The position numbers were made by a program, and so were the translations under genes. From Thalassotalea loyana (lineage in GTDB: Bacteria; Pseudomonadota; Gammaproteobacteria; Enterobacterales; Alteromonadaceae), in contig NZ_BSSV01000004.1 in the NCBI RefSeq assembly GCF_030161435.1, forward strand, positions 282,528 to 346,527: DNA of 64,000 nt, written 5' to 3'. How positions within the stretch are numbered: position 1 is the first letter of the stretch; the number at the start of each line of letters is the position of its first letter. Below are positions 1 to 7,666 of the stretch, one piece after another. The notes below the pieces were generated by a model. That model searched no databases. It saw only the letters and a list, made by a program, of their open reading frames with translations, and was not told where the DNA came from.

Positions 1-1131
1 CAGCACAAAGATCAACTCCCCCCTAAGTCAGAAACATTTGATCCTGATAAACCACTGAAAGGGCTAAAACTGGATGCTCAAGTCGTAAAATACCTTGAAA
101 CTTACAAGAAAGACGGTGAGGTGATCAGCAAGGCTAAATTTGAGAATGAAACTCAAGGAATGAGTTTTAAGGAGATGCACGATAAGGGCTACCTCAAACG
201 CAAAGGGCTTAAACCCTACAAAGTATTTCCTATTGAGCGCATCAAACACCTTCTTCCTCAGTCATACATTGACGAGCGCAGTTATTTTGCCAAACAGGCC
301 GAACTTGAATCACAGCAAATGAGTGAAGAAATGCGAGATCAGGAGTTTGTTGAGAAAGCCCAGCTCATCATTGATGCGATGGGAGTACCCGTAATAGAGA
401 AGAACGAGGATAGAGCTTATTATTCGCCTAGCAAACACGAGATTGTGATCCCTCCTAGGCATAAGTTCCGCTCTGATAAAGCCTATTTTGCAGTGATTTT
501 GCACGAAATTTCTCACTCGACTTCGAAGCATTTGGGGCGAGATATCTCAGGCACATTTGGCAGTGCATCATACTCAAAAGAAGAATTAATCGCTGAGACA
601 GCAACAATGTTTATGTGCTTAGATGAGGGCTTAGAAACGTTTCATTCCCACGCTCGCTACTTAGAAGGATGGTCGAGCCAATTTTCAGATAATAAAAAAG
701 TGCTACTCAGCGTATGTAAACAGGCGAAAGAGGCGCAACAGTACATCAGTGATAAAGTCGCAGAGCACAAGTTAAAGCTACAACAACAAGCTGCTTATTC
801 TGTTCCTAACCAGCTAGCCCAACGAGTGGCGCTTAACAGTGCCTATAGTGACGAACTCAGCCAGTTCATTGACACACAATCACGCTCATTTGGTTTATTG
901 ATTCCGCTTAAAAATCAACGAATCGTTGGTTTTAACCATTTAGCTAAAGGGTTAGAAATTTACACCGATGAAAAGAAAGTCAATGTGTATGGCCCAGCCG
1001 CAAAATCTATAGAGCATAAGCTGCAAGAACTAGAGGTGAAGCAAGAGCTGTTCTGTGATTCGATATTGGATATTGAGCCAGATAATCTCACAATGCAAAA
1101 ACCGAGAAATGGATCTCGATTGTCTCTTTAG
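1..1131 (+). CDS. ArdC-like / polyvalent-protein zincin metallopeptidase (5' end outside window)
   Basis: The frame is open from the first base, so the true start lies upstream; the GTG at 121 is only an internal codon. The visible 376 residues contain a zincin motif HEISH (residues 168-172 counted from base 1) followed about 30 residues later by EELIAETATMF, the arrangement seen in the metallopeptidase domain of ArdC antirestriction proteins and large polyvalent proteins of conjugative elements and phages. Such proteins enter the recipient cell with the DNA and are thought to protect it. About 200 residues follow the peptidase domain, more than in plain ArdC, so a larger polyvalent protein is likely. 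A hairpin terminator follows. The family call is secure; the antirestriction role is inferred. Confidence 0.72.
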   Translation, partial: QHKDQLPPKSETFDPDKPLKGLKLDAQVVKYLETYKKDGEVISKAKFENETQGMSFKEMHDKGYLKRKGLKPYKVFPIERIKHLLPQSYIDERSYFAKQAELESQQMSEEMRDQEFVEKAQLIIDAMGVPVIEKNEDRAYYSPSKHEIVIPPRHKFRSDKAYFAVILHEISHSTSKHLGRDISGTFGSASYSKEELIAETATMFMCLDEGLETFHSHARYLEGWSSQFSDNKKVLLSVCKQAKEAQQYISDKVAEHKLKLQQQAAYSVPNQLAQRVALNSAYSDELSQFIDTQSRSFGLLIPLKNQRIVGFNHLAKGLEIYTDEKKVNVYGPAAKSIEHKLQELEVKQELFCDSILDIEPDNLTMQKPRNGSRLSL

Positions 1132-1145
1132 TGAAAGATTAAAAA

Positions 1146-1175
1146 CACAAAAAGCCCAAATCGGGCTTTCTTGTC
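1146..1175 (+). terminator. Rho-independent terminator after the ArdC-like gene
   Basis: A 7-bp stem (AAAGCCC at 1151-1157 and GGGCTTT at 1163-1169) with a short loop and a T-rich tail lies just after the stop codon at 1131. Confidence 0.7.
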
Positions 1176-1245
1176 GTGTTCTCATCCATTTGAAGTCTAC
1201 TTTGTTTTTTCCTCCCAGTAGCGTGTATTTCCGTTAAGGTAATGA

Positions 1246-1614
1246 TTAGTGAATAGTGACATCACCATCATAATAATCGAGTATAAAGATCAACAAGTTA
1301 GATGCCGCTCGTAAACTCGTTATTGCCGTGATAGTTTGACCAAGGCAAGTCAAATCATCAATTTTATTTCCTTCAACCAGCAACTGAATATAATCAGCAA
1401 GATCATTAAGCTCTTCAGCGCAATACTCGATTTCTTCTACATCAAGATCTTGCTCAAGCATAAAAAAGCCTTGAACTGCTTCGATCTCTGCTTCGTGTTG
1501 AGGGAACATACCGACCTCAGAACAGTACCTCAAAGATGTAAGAAGTAGCCTTCTATCATTTTCATAGTTTGGGCTTAGGGCGGTTAGGTTTTTTGCTATA
1601 TTTAATACACTCAT
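1246..1614 (-). CDS. Unknown 122-residue acidic protein of the mobile element
   Basis: I do not recognise a family. The 122-residue product is acidic and predicted to be helical, with several Glu/Asp-rich stretches (DVEEIEYCAEELND), no signal peptide and no membrane segment. It is the last of three minus-strand genes (methylase, 323-residue protein, this one) that converge on the ArdC-like gene, so it probably belongs to the same mobile element. Small acidic proteins are common in such elements, some acting as inhibitors of host defence, but nothing here shows that function. The ATG is preceded by AGGAGAAAAC, a convincing ribosome binding site, supporting expression. Confidence 0.6.
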   Translation of the reverse strand: MSVLNIAKNLTALSPNYENDRRLLLTSLRYCSEVGMFPQHEAEIEAVQGFFMLEQDLDVEEIEYCAEELNDLADYIQLLVEGNKIDDLTCLGQTITAITSLRAASNLLIFILDYYDGDVTIH

Positions 1615-1696
1615 ATGTTTTCTCCTATTTTATGTGCATTGATTTGTCATATTTCAGACTTTTGAATTAAGTTGTTTATTTTCAGCACCTTGCTTA

Positions 1697-2668
1697 TCAG
1701 TGAAGCAAGGTATTCATACTGTTGTTAATGTCTACTTCTCGAACCCATACCCAGCGAGAACCTGGCAACGCATCTTTATGTTTGCCTTGGTAAAATCGTG
1801 GAGCTTTTAGATTTCGAAAGTACGGAATACGATGTTTAATTTTTCGAGGTGAGGCCGCACCAGAAGCAGACTTTTTAGCGGTAGTCGCTTTCAACGTTGC
1901 ACCTTGATAACTCATTTTGGTTTTGCCTTTTGGCAGTTTCACAGCCGAATCAGGGTATCCTTGAACCAGCTTTTCTCCCTCTGTCGCTGAATTGTAAATA
2001 CACAACGTGAAAGCTATTTTCAGCACTGTGTCTATCACATCGGCACTTTCACCAGTAACAAACGAAGAATCATCTAAATCAGGTAAGGTTCGTATTGCTA
2101 TTGCCCCACGTCCAGCGCTATCTTTAAAATTGACGACAAAACAAACGTCATCCAGATCTCGATTTTCATCGCATAAATCCTCTACATCGCCAATATAATG
2201 ATGAGTTTCAAAAATCTCCCTACAGGTCATTATTGAGACCAAGCAACTTTTAATTTCATACCCATTCACCAGCGTTTCTGTTGGAAAGGCTACGGCAAAT
2301 TGTTTGAAAGGAGGCTCTAGGGCTACTGCCCCTGATACATCAATTTTTGCCTCAAAGAGGGTCTGGGCTAACTCACGATTTTCTAAAAAAACAACTGGCG
2401 AACTACTTTCAATCCAGCGTTTTTCCAAGCCTAGAACCGTTAGATTTTCAATCACATTGTCAAAATCAGTTGAAGAGTGCAGCATATCCATAGCGATTAA
2501 GTCTGCGAAGTCAGAGTAAGCGATAGACCCCTTACCAAAAACTCGTTTCAGTGCTCTTCTTCCACTCGCCTTTTTCAAGTTGGTGTCCAGTTTCGTTTCA
2601 TACATTTCATATTTCATAGTGCTTTCCTTCTGGTTAGTTTGCGTGCGTTTTTTGTTTAAATTTGTCAT
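1697..2668 (-). CDS. Unknown 323-residue mobile-element protein
   Basis: No family recognised. Two starts are possible: the ATG at 2668 (AGAGGAAATTG upstream) and an ATG 17 codons later at 2617 (GAAGGAAAGCACT upstream), each with a good ribosome binding site; the second gives MKYEMYETKLDTN. The protein is soluble, with a mixed alpha/beta central part and a basic C-terminal third rich in Lys/Arg/Ser (around residues 245-300) that could contact nucleic acid. It lies 23 bp downstream of the methylase gene and is probably cotranscribed with it. The neighbourhood (methylase, ArdC-like protein, PrtN) indicates an integrative element gene, but no biochemical role can be read from the sequence. Confidence 0.65.
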   Translation of the reverse strand: MTNLNKKRTQTNQKESTMKYEMYETKLDTNLKKASGRRALKRVFGKGSIAYSDFADLIAMDMLHSSTDFDNVIENLTVLGLEKRWIESSSPVVFLENRELAQTLFEAKIDVSGAVALEPPFKQFAVAFPTETLVNGYEIKSCLVSIMTCREIFETHHYIGDVEDLCDENRDLDDVCFVVNFKDSAGRGAIAIRTLPDLDDSSFVTGESADVIDTVLKIAFTLCIYNSATEGEKLVQGYPDSAVKLPKGKTKMSYQGATLKATTAKKSASGAASPRKIKHRIPYFRNLKAPRFYQGKHKDALPGSRWVWVREVDINNSMNTLLH

Positions 2669-2691
2669 ATCAATTTCCTCTTAATTGCTTG

Positions 2692-3264
2692 TTAAATATC
2701 TAAAAAGTAATGCGGCTTTAATCCATCGACATTAAAAATCACAATTTCTGTGTGAAACTTAATGCCATCAAAAACATCCAGCGGTAGCGTGACAATCGAA
2801 CTGATTTTTTGCGTGTCACGGATCTTGCGCCAACGCTTGCTTCCAACAGCTTGGTTAGTGCGCCATCCAGTCGGCACAATGGCGATTAAAGGCATTGCTG
2901 AACCAAATAGCTCAAACACTTTGTCGATGAATATCTCTGGATAGAGCTTGCGTTTTGGGTGTCCATTGAACGGAGGATTCATCACAACTAAATCCACACC
3001 ATCAATCGGTTGGTTAAAGTGCTCGAAGTCTTCGTTGTAAAACTCATCGGCACAGTTCGGTACGGCGTCAACATCGTTACCTACGACATAAGCCCCATTC
3101 TCTTTGAAGCCCTTAACAAGGTTTCCCGTCCCAATAGCAGGGTCAAAAACCTTACTGACATTCAACTTTGAGTAGATCTCTTTCGCTAGAAAATCCGTCA
3201 CCTCTTTCGGTGTATAGATGGTTGAGTTTTTAATGTCTTGATGATCTTTGTTTAAATGTTTCAT
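2692..3264 (-). CDS. Solo N6-adenine DNA methyltransferase
   Basis: A 190-residue class I methyltransferase. SAM-binding motif I is DPAIGTGNL at residues 41-49, and the amino-methylase catalytic motif NPPF is at 96-99, the order (motif I then IV) of N6-adenine methylases resembling type I HsdM-like enzymes. The N-terminus STIYTPKEVTDFLAKEI matches the helix before motif I in that group. At 190 residues it has little room for a separate target-recognition domain, so it may be a minimal or degenerate enzyme. No restriction endonuclease lies beside it, so it is read as an orphan methylase that modifies the mobile element's DNA against host restriction. Start ATG at 3264 follows AAGGAAAAC. Confidence 0.8.
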   Translation of the reverse strand: MKHLNKDHQDIKNSTIYTPKEVTDFLAKEIYSKLNVSKVFDPAIGTGNLVKGFKENGAYVVGNDVDAVPNCADEFYNEDFEHFNQPIDGVDLVVMNPPFNGHPKRKLYPEIFIDKVFELFGSAMPLIAIVPTGWRTNQAVGSKRWRKIRDTQKISSIVTLPLDVFDGIKFHTEIVIFNVDGLKPHYFLDI

Positions 3265-3389
3265 ATTGTTTTCCTTATAGATTTAAGTTTTTTAGGGTGT
3301 AAAAAGCCCCACCCGATAGAGTGTTTAAATTTCAAATGTTTTGATTTATTTAAGCGTTAGCGTTCTGTTCAGAACTCAGGTGGAGAGCA

Positions 3390-3527
3390 CTAAGGAAAGT
3401 GCGTCATAAGAAAGAAGAAACAAAGACCTAAAAAGAGGTTAAATGATAGGCACGACAAAAGCCCGTAAGTGCTAGGCACAGACGAGTGAATGGTGTGATT
3501 AGTATGAGTAGATGTTAATAGTGGCAT
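3390..3527 (-). CDS. Possible 45-residue small membrane protein
   Basis: An ATG at 3527 is preceded by a good ribosome binding site (AGGAGA, 6 bases upstream). The predicted 45-residue peptide begins MPLLTSTHTNH and has a hydrophobic C-terminal stretch (LSFNLFLGLCFFFLM) that could span a membrane. No homology is recognised and the ORF is short enough to be chance, so it is only a candidate. It lies upstream of the methylase gene on the same strand. Confidence 0.22.
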   Translation of the reverse strand: MPLLTSTHTNHTIHSSVPSTYGLLSCLSFNLFLGLCFFFLMTHFP

Positions 3528-3668
3528 AGCATTTCTCCTGTAAATTAGTCGCCAAAGCAAAAAAGATCGATAGTCCAAAAATGGCGTTTTAACGAAATAC
3601 CACAGCACCTTTCAGTGATAAACACACTGAAACTCAACAAACGTGATAGCAATAAACGAAACTTGTTT

Positions 3669-3812
3669 ATGTTTCTCTTCACACAAAGCGAGAATACACA
3701 GATCCCAAGATATCGTTCCGACAGCCTATTAAGCCTGTCATCAGCGTTTATTTACTGTTTATTTCTGTTAAACGTCACTCCTGTTCAAGTGGCACTTACA
3801 ATCATTTTTTAG
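3669..3812 (+). CDS. Possible 47-residue small membrane protein
   Basis: The ATG at 3669 opens a 47-residue frame with a hydrophobic C-terminal half (SSAFIYCLFLLNVTPVQVAL). The stop codon is followed at once by a terminator-like hairpin, which is the main reason to list it. The ribosome binding site is weak and no family is recognised. Confidence 0.22.
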   Translation: MFLFTQSENTQIPRYRSDSLLSLSSAFIYCLFLLNVTPVQVALTIIF

Positions 3813-3840
3813 AGCTGCCCTCACGGGGCTGCTTTTGTCT
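3813..3840 (+). terminator. Terminator-like hairpin
   Basis: AGCTGCCC (3813-3820) and GGGCTGCT (3826-3833) form a stem with one T-T mismatch and a 5-base loop, followed by TTTGTCTTTT. It could end transcription of the short ORF at 3669-3812. Confidence 0.5.
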
Positions 3841-4441
3841 TTTGTCGAGTGACACGCACTGGTCAGTTCGACTATCTTTGGCGGCTAACACGAAGCGGCG
3901 ATGCCCGTAGATTAGCCATATATTGCGAAAGGTTTCGCTACAATTAAGTCATTTTCCGTTGACCTTGCTAAAATCGCTGCACTCCATTTGCAACACTTAG
4001 CTTTAAATTTTCTCCGCAAGATTTAGTGTTCTCATAGGATATCAAAATAAAACGACCAAGGCAAGCTTTATTTTATGTTTTTCTTGACATCTAGGGATTT
4101 TTCACCTCCCAACCCTTTTTCCACAAGGCTTGTCGTTAGATTATTTTTTATTATACCGATCTAATAAGAACCTCTAGTCACTGCTAGATCAGCGTTTGAG
4201 AACTAACGAATAGACTGTTTTAGATTGTATTGGTAGGATTTAGTTGTCGGCTATGTTCTTTGAGAAGTGGGTAACTTCAAATGTCACGCTTTAGCTCTTT
4301 GGTTTTGCCATAAGGTTAGAGCAAGAAGAAACCTACACGTTATTAGATACTGTAAAGCTAATAACGCTCAAAAAGAACAGAGTCTTATTTGAAAGTATAA
4401 GGACTTGGCTTTCACGTGTTGAGTTTTACTTAACACACCTA

Positions 4442-4462
4442 GCCTCACTTCAATGCTGAGGC
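4442..4462 (+). promoter_or_regulatory. Hairpin covering the ribosome binding site of the PrtN-like gene
   Basis: GCCTCA (4442-4447) pairs with TGAGGC (4457-4462). The right arm contains the TGAGG ribosome binding site for the ATG at 4468, so folding would hide the site. Whether it acts in vivo is inference. Confidence 0.4.
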
Positions 4463-4467
4463 CAACT

Positions 4468-4755
4468 ATGAAAAATAAGCACGATACTACTTTAACTATG
4501 ACTCACCACCTTCTTTTGGCTCAGTTCGGTAATCGAACACTGATCCCAGTTGAAGAATTGGCTGAACCATATTTGGGGGTTGCTGTGAATACGGCTAAAA
4601 GAAAGGCTAAGTGCAATGAATTGCCTTTCCCTTGCTTTAGGGTCGGACTATCTCAGAAATCGCCTTACGTGGTTCATCTGAGTGAATTAGTGAAGTACAT
4701 AGATCAACGCACGAATGAGGCTAGATCGTTATGGAAAACGTATCAGTATTGTTAG
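4468..4755 (+). CDS. PrtN-family (pyocin activator-like) regulator
   Basis: A 95-residue protein with the PrtN signature order: an N-terminal helix (TMTHHLLLAQFGNRTLIPVEEL), a central segment with Ala/Lys-rich helix, then LPFPCFRVGLSQKSPYVVHL and a final ELVKYIDQR helix. The family is named after the Pseudomonas pyocin gene activator, but many members lie at the ends of genomic islands near integrase genes, where they act as small DNA-binding regulators. The ATG at 4468 is preferred over 4453 because TGAGG lies 6 bases upstream of it. The gene is the last element-like gene before the core genes beginning with zur. Family assignment is fairly strong; a role in island control is inferred. Confidence 0.68.
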   Translation: MKNKHDTTLTMTHHLLLAQFGNRTLIPVEELAEPYLGVAVNTAKRKAKCNELPFPCFRVGLSQKSPYVVHLSELVKYIDQRTNEARSLWKTYQYC

Positions 4756-5190
4756 TGCTGCTTTTATATTTAATTGCGGTGCGGCTTCGTCAATTTGATG
4801 GAGTTTGCACCCTCTTTTCTGCACATTTTGACCTTTCCGTGATCCCACTGGTGATCCCATTTCAAAAATAAAAATATTTTATCTTTTAATTTCAATTAGT
4901 TAAAAACAAAATCAGTCCAATCGAGCATAGGTGCAACTGACAGTTTGTGAGAGATAGCTTGTTCACTCAAAGTATTCTTTACCTTGTTAATTTTGCATGG
5001 TCTTTTGTTTGTTCGTCAAAAGACAAGCCAGATATAATAGTGTGATTATACCACTTATAAGATAACTAAAAAGCGACTATTTACTACATTGTTCATAGCG
5101 CAATTGGCACATAACACAAGTCGCTACAAAAGCTAGACCCTTGATTTAGGTATGTTAAACTGACGATAACTAAACAAATAAAGTGTCCAA
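4756..5190. other. Intergenic region at the probable edge of the mobile element
   Basis: A 435-bp AT-rich region between the last element-like gene and zur. It contains the 9-bp direct repeat described separately and the zur promoter region, which I could not place precisely. No tRNA or tmRNA gene or fragment is visible here, so the attachment site is not a conventional tRNA end. Confidence 0.4.
4841..4861. repeat. Short direct repeat (GTGATCCCA x2) near the element edge
   Basis: GTGATCCCA occurs twice separated by the 3 bases CTG. Short direct repeats of this kind can be integrase arm or core sites, and the position between mobile-element genes and core genes fits. No second copy at another element end is within the window, so this is a weak candidate. 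Confidence 0.3.
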
Positions 5191-5625
5191 ATGAATATCG
5201 AACAACAAGTTGCACAAGCAAAACAAGTTTGCGACAAACGAGGTGCTCGTTTTACCGCATTACGCGAACAAGTATTCATTCTACTTGCTAAACACAAGAG
5301 TGCCGTTGGCGCATATGATCTTTTATCAGAACTGCAAGCGATCGATCCTTCTGCAAAGCCTGCAACAATATACCGTGCATTAGACTTTCTGAATCAGCAA
5401 GGATTCGTTCATAAAATTGAATCCATTAATGCATTTGTTATGTGTGATCACTTCAGTGAGTGCAATCACCCAGTTCAGCTACTTATTTGTGATGAGTGTG
5501 GCAATGTAGAAGAGATTCAATCTGAAAACCTTGATCTGGCCATCAGATCAATGGCGGATGCAAGTGGGTTTAAAATAAAGCACCAAATTGTTGAAGCTCA
5601 TGGTTACTGCTCTAATTGCCAATAA
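5191..5625 (+). CDS. zur: Zinc uptake regulator Zur (Fur family)
   Basis: A 144-residue Fur-family repressor. The N-terminal winged helix (about residues 15-75, with KPATIYRALDFLNQQGFVHKIE) is typical, and the dimerisation domain carries two CxxC pairs, C100/C103 (LLICDECG) and C140/C143 (GYCSNCQ), the structural zinc site of Zur. The motif LLICDECGNVEE and the spaced HFSECNHPVQ segment separate Zur from Fur and PerR. In gammaproteobacteria Zur with Zn(II) represses the ZnuABC importer and other zinc-saving genes. It stands alone in plus orientation, at the junction between the mobile-element genes and the core genes. No Zur box was identified in the window. Confidence 0.9.
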   Translation: MNIEQQVAQAKQVCDKRGARFTALREQVFILLAKHKSAVGAYDLLSELQAIDPSAKPATIYRALDFLNQQGFVHKIESINAFVMCDHFSECNHPVQLLICDECGNVEEIQSENLDLAIRSMADASGFKIKHQIVEAHGYCSNCQ

Positions 5626-5838
5626 CAACAATTAAATTACAAGAGCATTAAACGCGGTCGCTAAGACGGATAAACATGAACAGGTGAAAAGCATTACTTT
5701 TAGTTAATTCACATTTACCGATAGAAAGTGAGTTGCTACAATGATTTTTACTGATATATTAGTTTTTTACACTTTTTAGCGAAAAATAGCGCATAATAAG
5801 TTAATTAGCATCACCACCTGAAAGGTAATCGAGTTTTC

Positions 5839-6300
5839 ATGAATGTAGAATTTATTAATCCGTTTCTATCTTCCATGTTAAATGTCATGTCGACAATGGC
5901 ACAAATGGAATTAACACCTGAAAAACCAAAGTTAAAGGATGGTGATATTGCAAAGGGTGACGTATCCGGTTTAATTGGTATGGTTAGTGACCAAGCAAAA
6001 GGATCATTATCGATTACCTTTGAAGCGCCATTAGCGATTGCTACCATGAAAAAAATGGTCGGTGAAGGTCCAGATCAAGTCGACGAAGAAGTTATTGATT
6101 TAGTGGGTGAAATCACCAACATGGTTACAGGTGGCGCGAAGCGTTTACTGAGTGAAAAAGGCTTTGAGTTTGATATGGCGACTCCTATGGTTGTTTCTGG
6201 TAAAGACCATACAATCAACCACAAAGCAGATGGCCCTGTCGTTATTATTCCGATGAAATCTGAATTTGGACGCGCATACATCGAATTTAGTTTCGATTAA
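5839..6300 (+). CDS. cheX: CheX-like chemotaxis phosphatase
   Basis: A 153-residue cytoplasmic protein of the CheC/CheX/FliY phosphatase family. The active-site ExxN is present as E91-I-T-N94 within GEITNMVTGGAK, and length and single active-site helix fit CheX rather than two-helix CheC. CheX dephosphorylates CheY-P and so resets flagellar or pili chemotaxis signalling. It is monocistronic here, away from the main che operons, as is usual for this gene in Shewanella- and Vibrio-like genomes. It ends in a strong bidirectional terminator. Confidence 0.87.
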   Translation: MNVEFINPFLSSMLNVMSTMAQMELTPEKPKLKDGDIAKGDVSGLIGMVSDQAKGSLSITFEAPLAIATMKKMVGEGPDQVDEEVIDLVGEITNMVTGGAKRLLSEKGFEFDMATPMVVSGKDHTINHKADGPVVIIPMKSEFGRAYIEFSFD

Positions 6301-6316
6301 TTTGCATTACTAAATA

Positions 6317-6354
6317 GATATAAAAAAACCTCCAATAGGAGGTTTTTTTATATC
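6317..6354. terminator. Bidirectional terminator between cheX and the DUF3313-like gene
   Basis: A perfect 17-bp stem with AATA loop, A-rich on the left arm and T-rich on the right, between two convergent genes; it can serve both strands. Confidence 0.9.
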
Positions 6355-6366
6355 TCAAACTAATGA

Positions 6367-7044
6367 CTAAGTTTTATTAGCGTTAGTCTTGATAACATTG
6401 TCATGTAATTGATTAATCCAAGTTTCTAACTCTTTTTTAATATCGCCATCAATAATCACTGCGCTAGAATTTTGGAAAGACTTTCTGTGCTCTCCTAGCA
6501 TTTTTGTCTCTGCCATTTTAGCAAGTACTTCACCTGTTGCACTATTGTATAACTCGAAGTATACCGTCGCGCTACCGCTTTGCTTAATTTGGTTTTTTGA
6601 GCCAGAAGCATTATTTAAGTCAGGCTGAAAAATATCTAAATTGATTAAAGCTGGTAATAAAATCAGAACATCTGCACCGCTTTCTTGAACTACTGGCATG
6701 CCCATTTTCGAGAATTCAGTCTCTAAAACATCACGGTAAACACCCTTAACATTATCAACAATGCCTTCTACATCTGACTCAGATGCTCTGCTTGCTAATG
6801 ACTTTTGCGAGCGGTTGTAATCGCGACGCCAGTTCTTTTTCATTTTAACGTGTGGTTCAACAAATTTTACTTTTGTAAACTGACTAAAGTCATAACCTTC
6901 ACGAATATATGCAACAGAAAAGTTGCCACTCTTCACTTCTGTTAGCCCATCATCGGTTTTCTTACCCGCAAATGAAGCTTGTGAGATCAATAACATTGAT
7001 GCAGAGGCAGCAATGATTGATGCTTTTTTAATAAACTTTAACAT
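6367..7044 (-). CDS. Exported DUF3313-like envelope protein
   Basis: A 225-residue protein with an N-terminal signal peptide (IIAASASMLLISQASFAG, cleavage predicted near residue 27). No lipobox cysteine is present although DUF3313 relatives are often lipoproteins. The mature part contains the pattern of that family: an initial YxREGYDFSQFTKV strand, a basic central helix, ADVLILLPALINL and a C-terminal ATVYFELYNSATGEVLAKM segment describing a property of the cell. Function is unknown; a periplasmic or outer-membrane-associated role is inferred. It converges with cheX and is divergent from yjbQ, so it is transcribed alone. Confidence 0.6.
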   Translation of the reverse strand: MLKFIKKASIIAASASMLLISQASFAGKKTDDGLTEVKSGNFSVAYIREGYDFSQFTKVKFVEPHVKMKKNWRRDYNRSQKSLASRASESDVEGIVDNVKGVYRDVLETEFSKMGMPVVQESGADVLILLPALINLDIFQPDLNNASGSKNQIKQSGSATVYFELYNSATGEVLAKMAETKMLGEHRKSFQNSSAVIIDGDIKKELETWINQLHDNVIKTNANKT

Positions 7045-7215
7045 GGTAACACCCTATTTCCTTGTTCTATTTGAAAGCTTGTTAGCTCATACACCTTTTA
7101 GGCAAAATGTGTAAAAGCTACGAATTTTGTAGTAGTTATAATCCGAAATACGCGTCCAATCTACACACAGATGTGTCATAATTGTTAATATTTATTACAG
7201 AATTCATATTTAATT

Positions 7216-7635
7216 ATGTGGCATCAGACTGAACTATCTTTACCAATAAAGGCGAGAGGCTTCCATTTAATTACTGACGATATCGTACGTCAGCTTCCTG
7301 AAATATCTTCCGTTGATATTGGTATTTTACATTTATTTATTCAACATACGTCTGCTTCATTAACAATTAATGAAAATGCCGACCCTACGGTCAGACAAGA
7401 CCTTGAATCTCATTTTAATCAATTTACACCAGAAAATGCCTCTTATTACCGTCATACCTATGAAGGTAGCGACGATATGCCCGCCCATATCAAAGCCAGT
7501 ACTCTTGGTGCTAGCTTATCGATTCCGATCGCTAACGGACGATTAGCACTAGGAACTTGGCAAGGCATTTACCTTGGCGAACACCGTAATCATGGTGGAA
7601 GCCGTCGCATTATAGCGACTATTAATGGAGAATAA
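7216..7635 (+). CDS. yjbQ: YjbQ/UPF0047 family protein
   Basis: A 139-residue protein of the compact YjbQ fold. Typical features are [16 protein letters not shown] near residue 50, [15 protein letters not shown] near 95 and the C-terminal [16 protein letters not shown]. Conserved His and Glu/Asp side chains from these segments form the pocket. Members have weak thiamine-phosphate synthase activity in vitro and can complement thiE mutants when overexpressed, but the physiological role is unsettled. It is monocistronic and ends in a terminator shared with btuB. Confidence 0.88.
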   Translation: MWHQTELSLPIKARGFHLITDDIVRQLPEISSVDIGILHLFIQHTSASLTINENADPTVRQDLESHFNQFTPENASYYRHTYEGSDDMPAHIKASTLGASLSIPIANGRLALGTWQGIYLGEHRNHGGSRRIIATINGE

Positions 7636-7663
7636 AGCCCCAATTTACAACTGGGGCTTTCCC
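7634..7663. terminator. Bidirectional terminator between yjbQ and btuB
   Basis: AAAGCCCCA (7634-7642) and TGGGGCTTT (7652-7660) form a 9-bp stem between the convergent genes. Confidence 0.8.
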
Positions 7664-7666
7664 ATT

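Larger units (their letters stand above)
3265..4441. other. Gene-poor region of the mobile element
   Basis: Almost 1.2 kb without a convincing long gene. It holds the upstream region of the methylase operon, two possible very short membrane peptides, one terminator-like hairpin at 3813-3840, and about 600 bp (3841-4441) of AT-rich DNA with no open frame I trust. Such gaps in integrative elements often hold transfer origins or regulatory RNA, but I found no tandem iterons or long inverted repeat that would prove it. Confidence 0.4.

Noticed and set aside
3841..4441. Transfer or replication origin in the gene-poor stretch
   Set aside because: No iterons, strong palindromes or replication genes were seen; low base complexity alone is not evidence.
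4790..4890. Possible integrase C-terminal fragment on the minus strand near the direct repeat
   Set aside because: The frame containing WDHQWDHG is closed by a stop codon about 15 codons upstream and has no recognisable recombinase motif.
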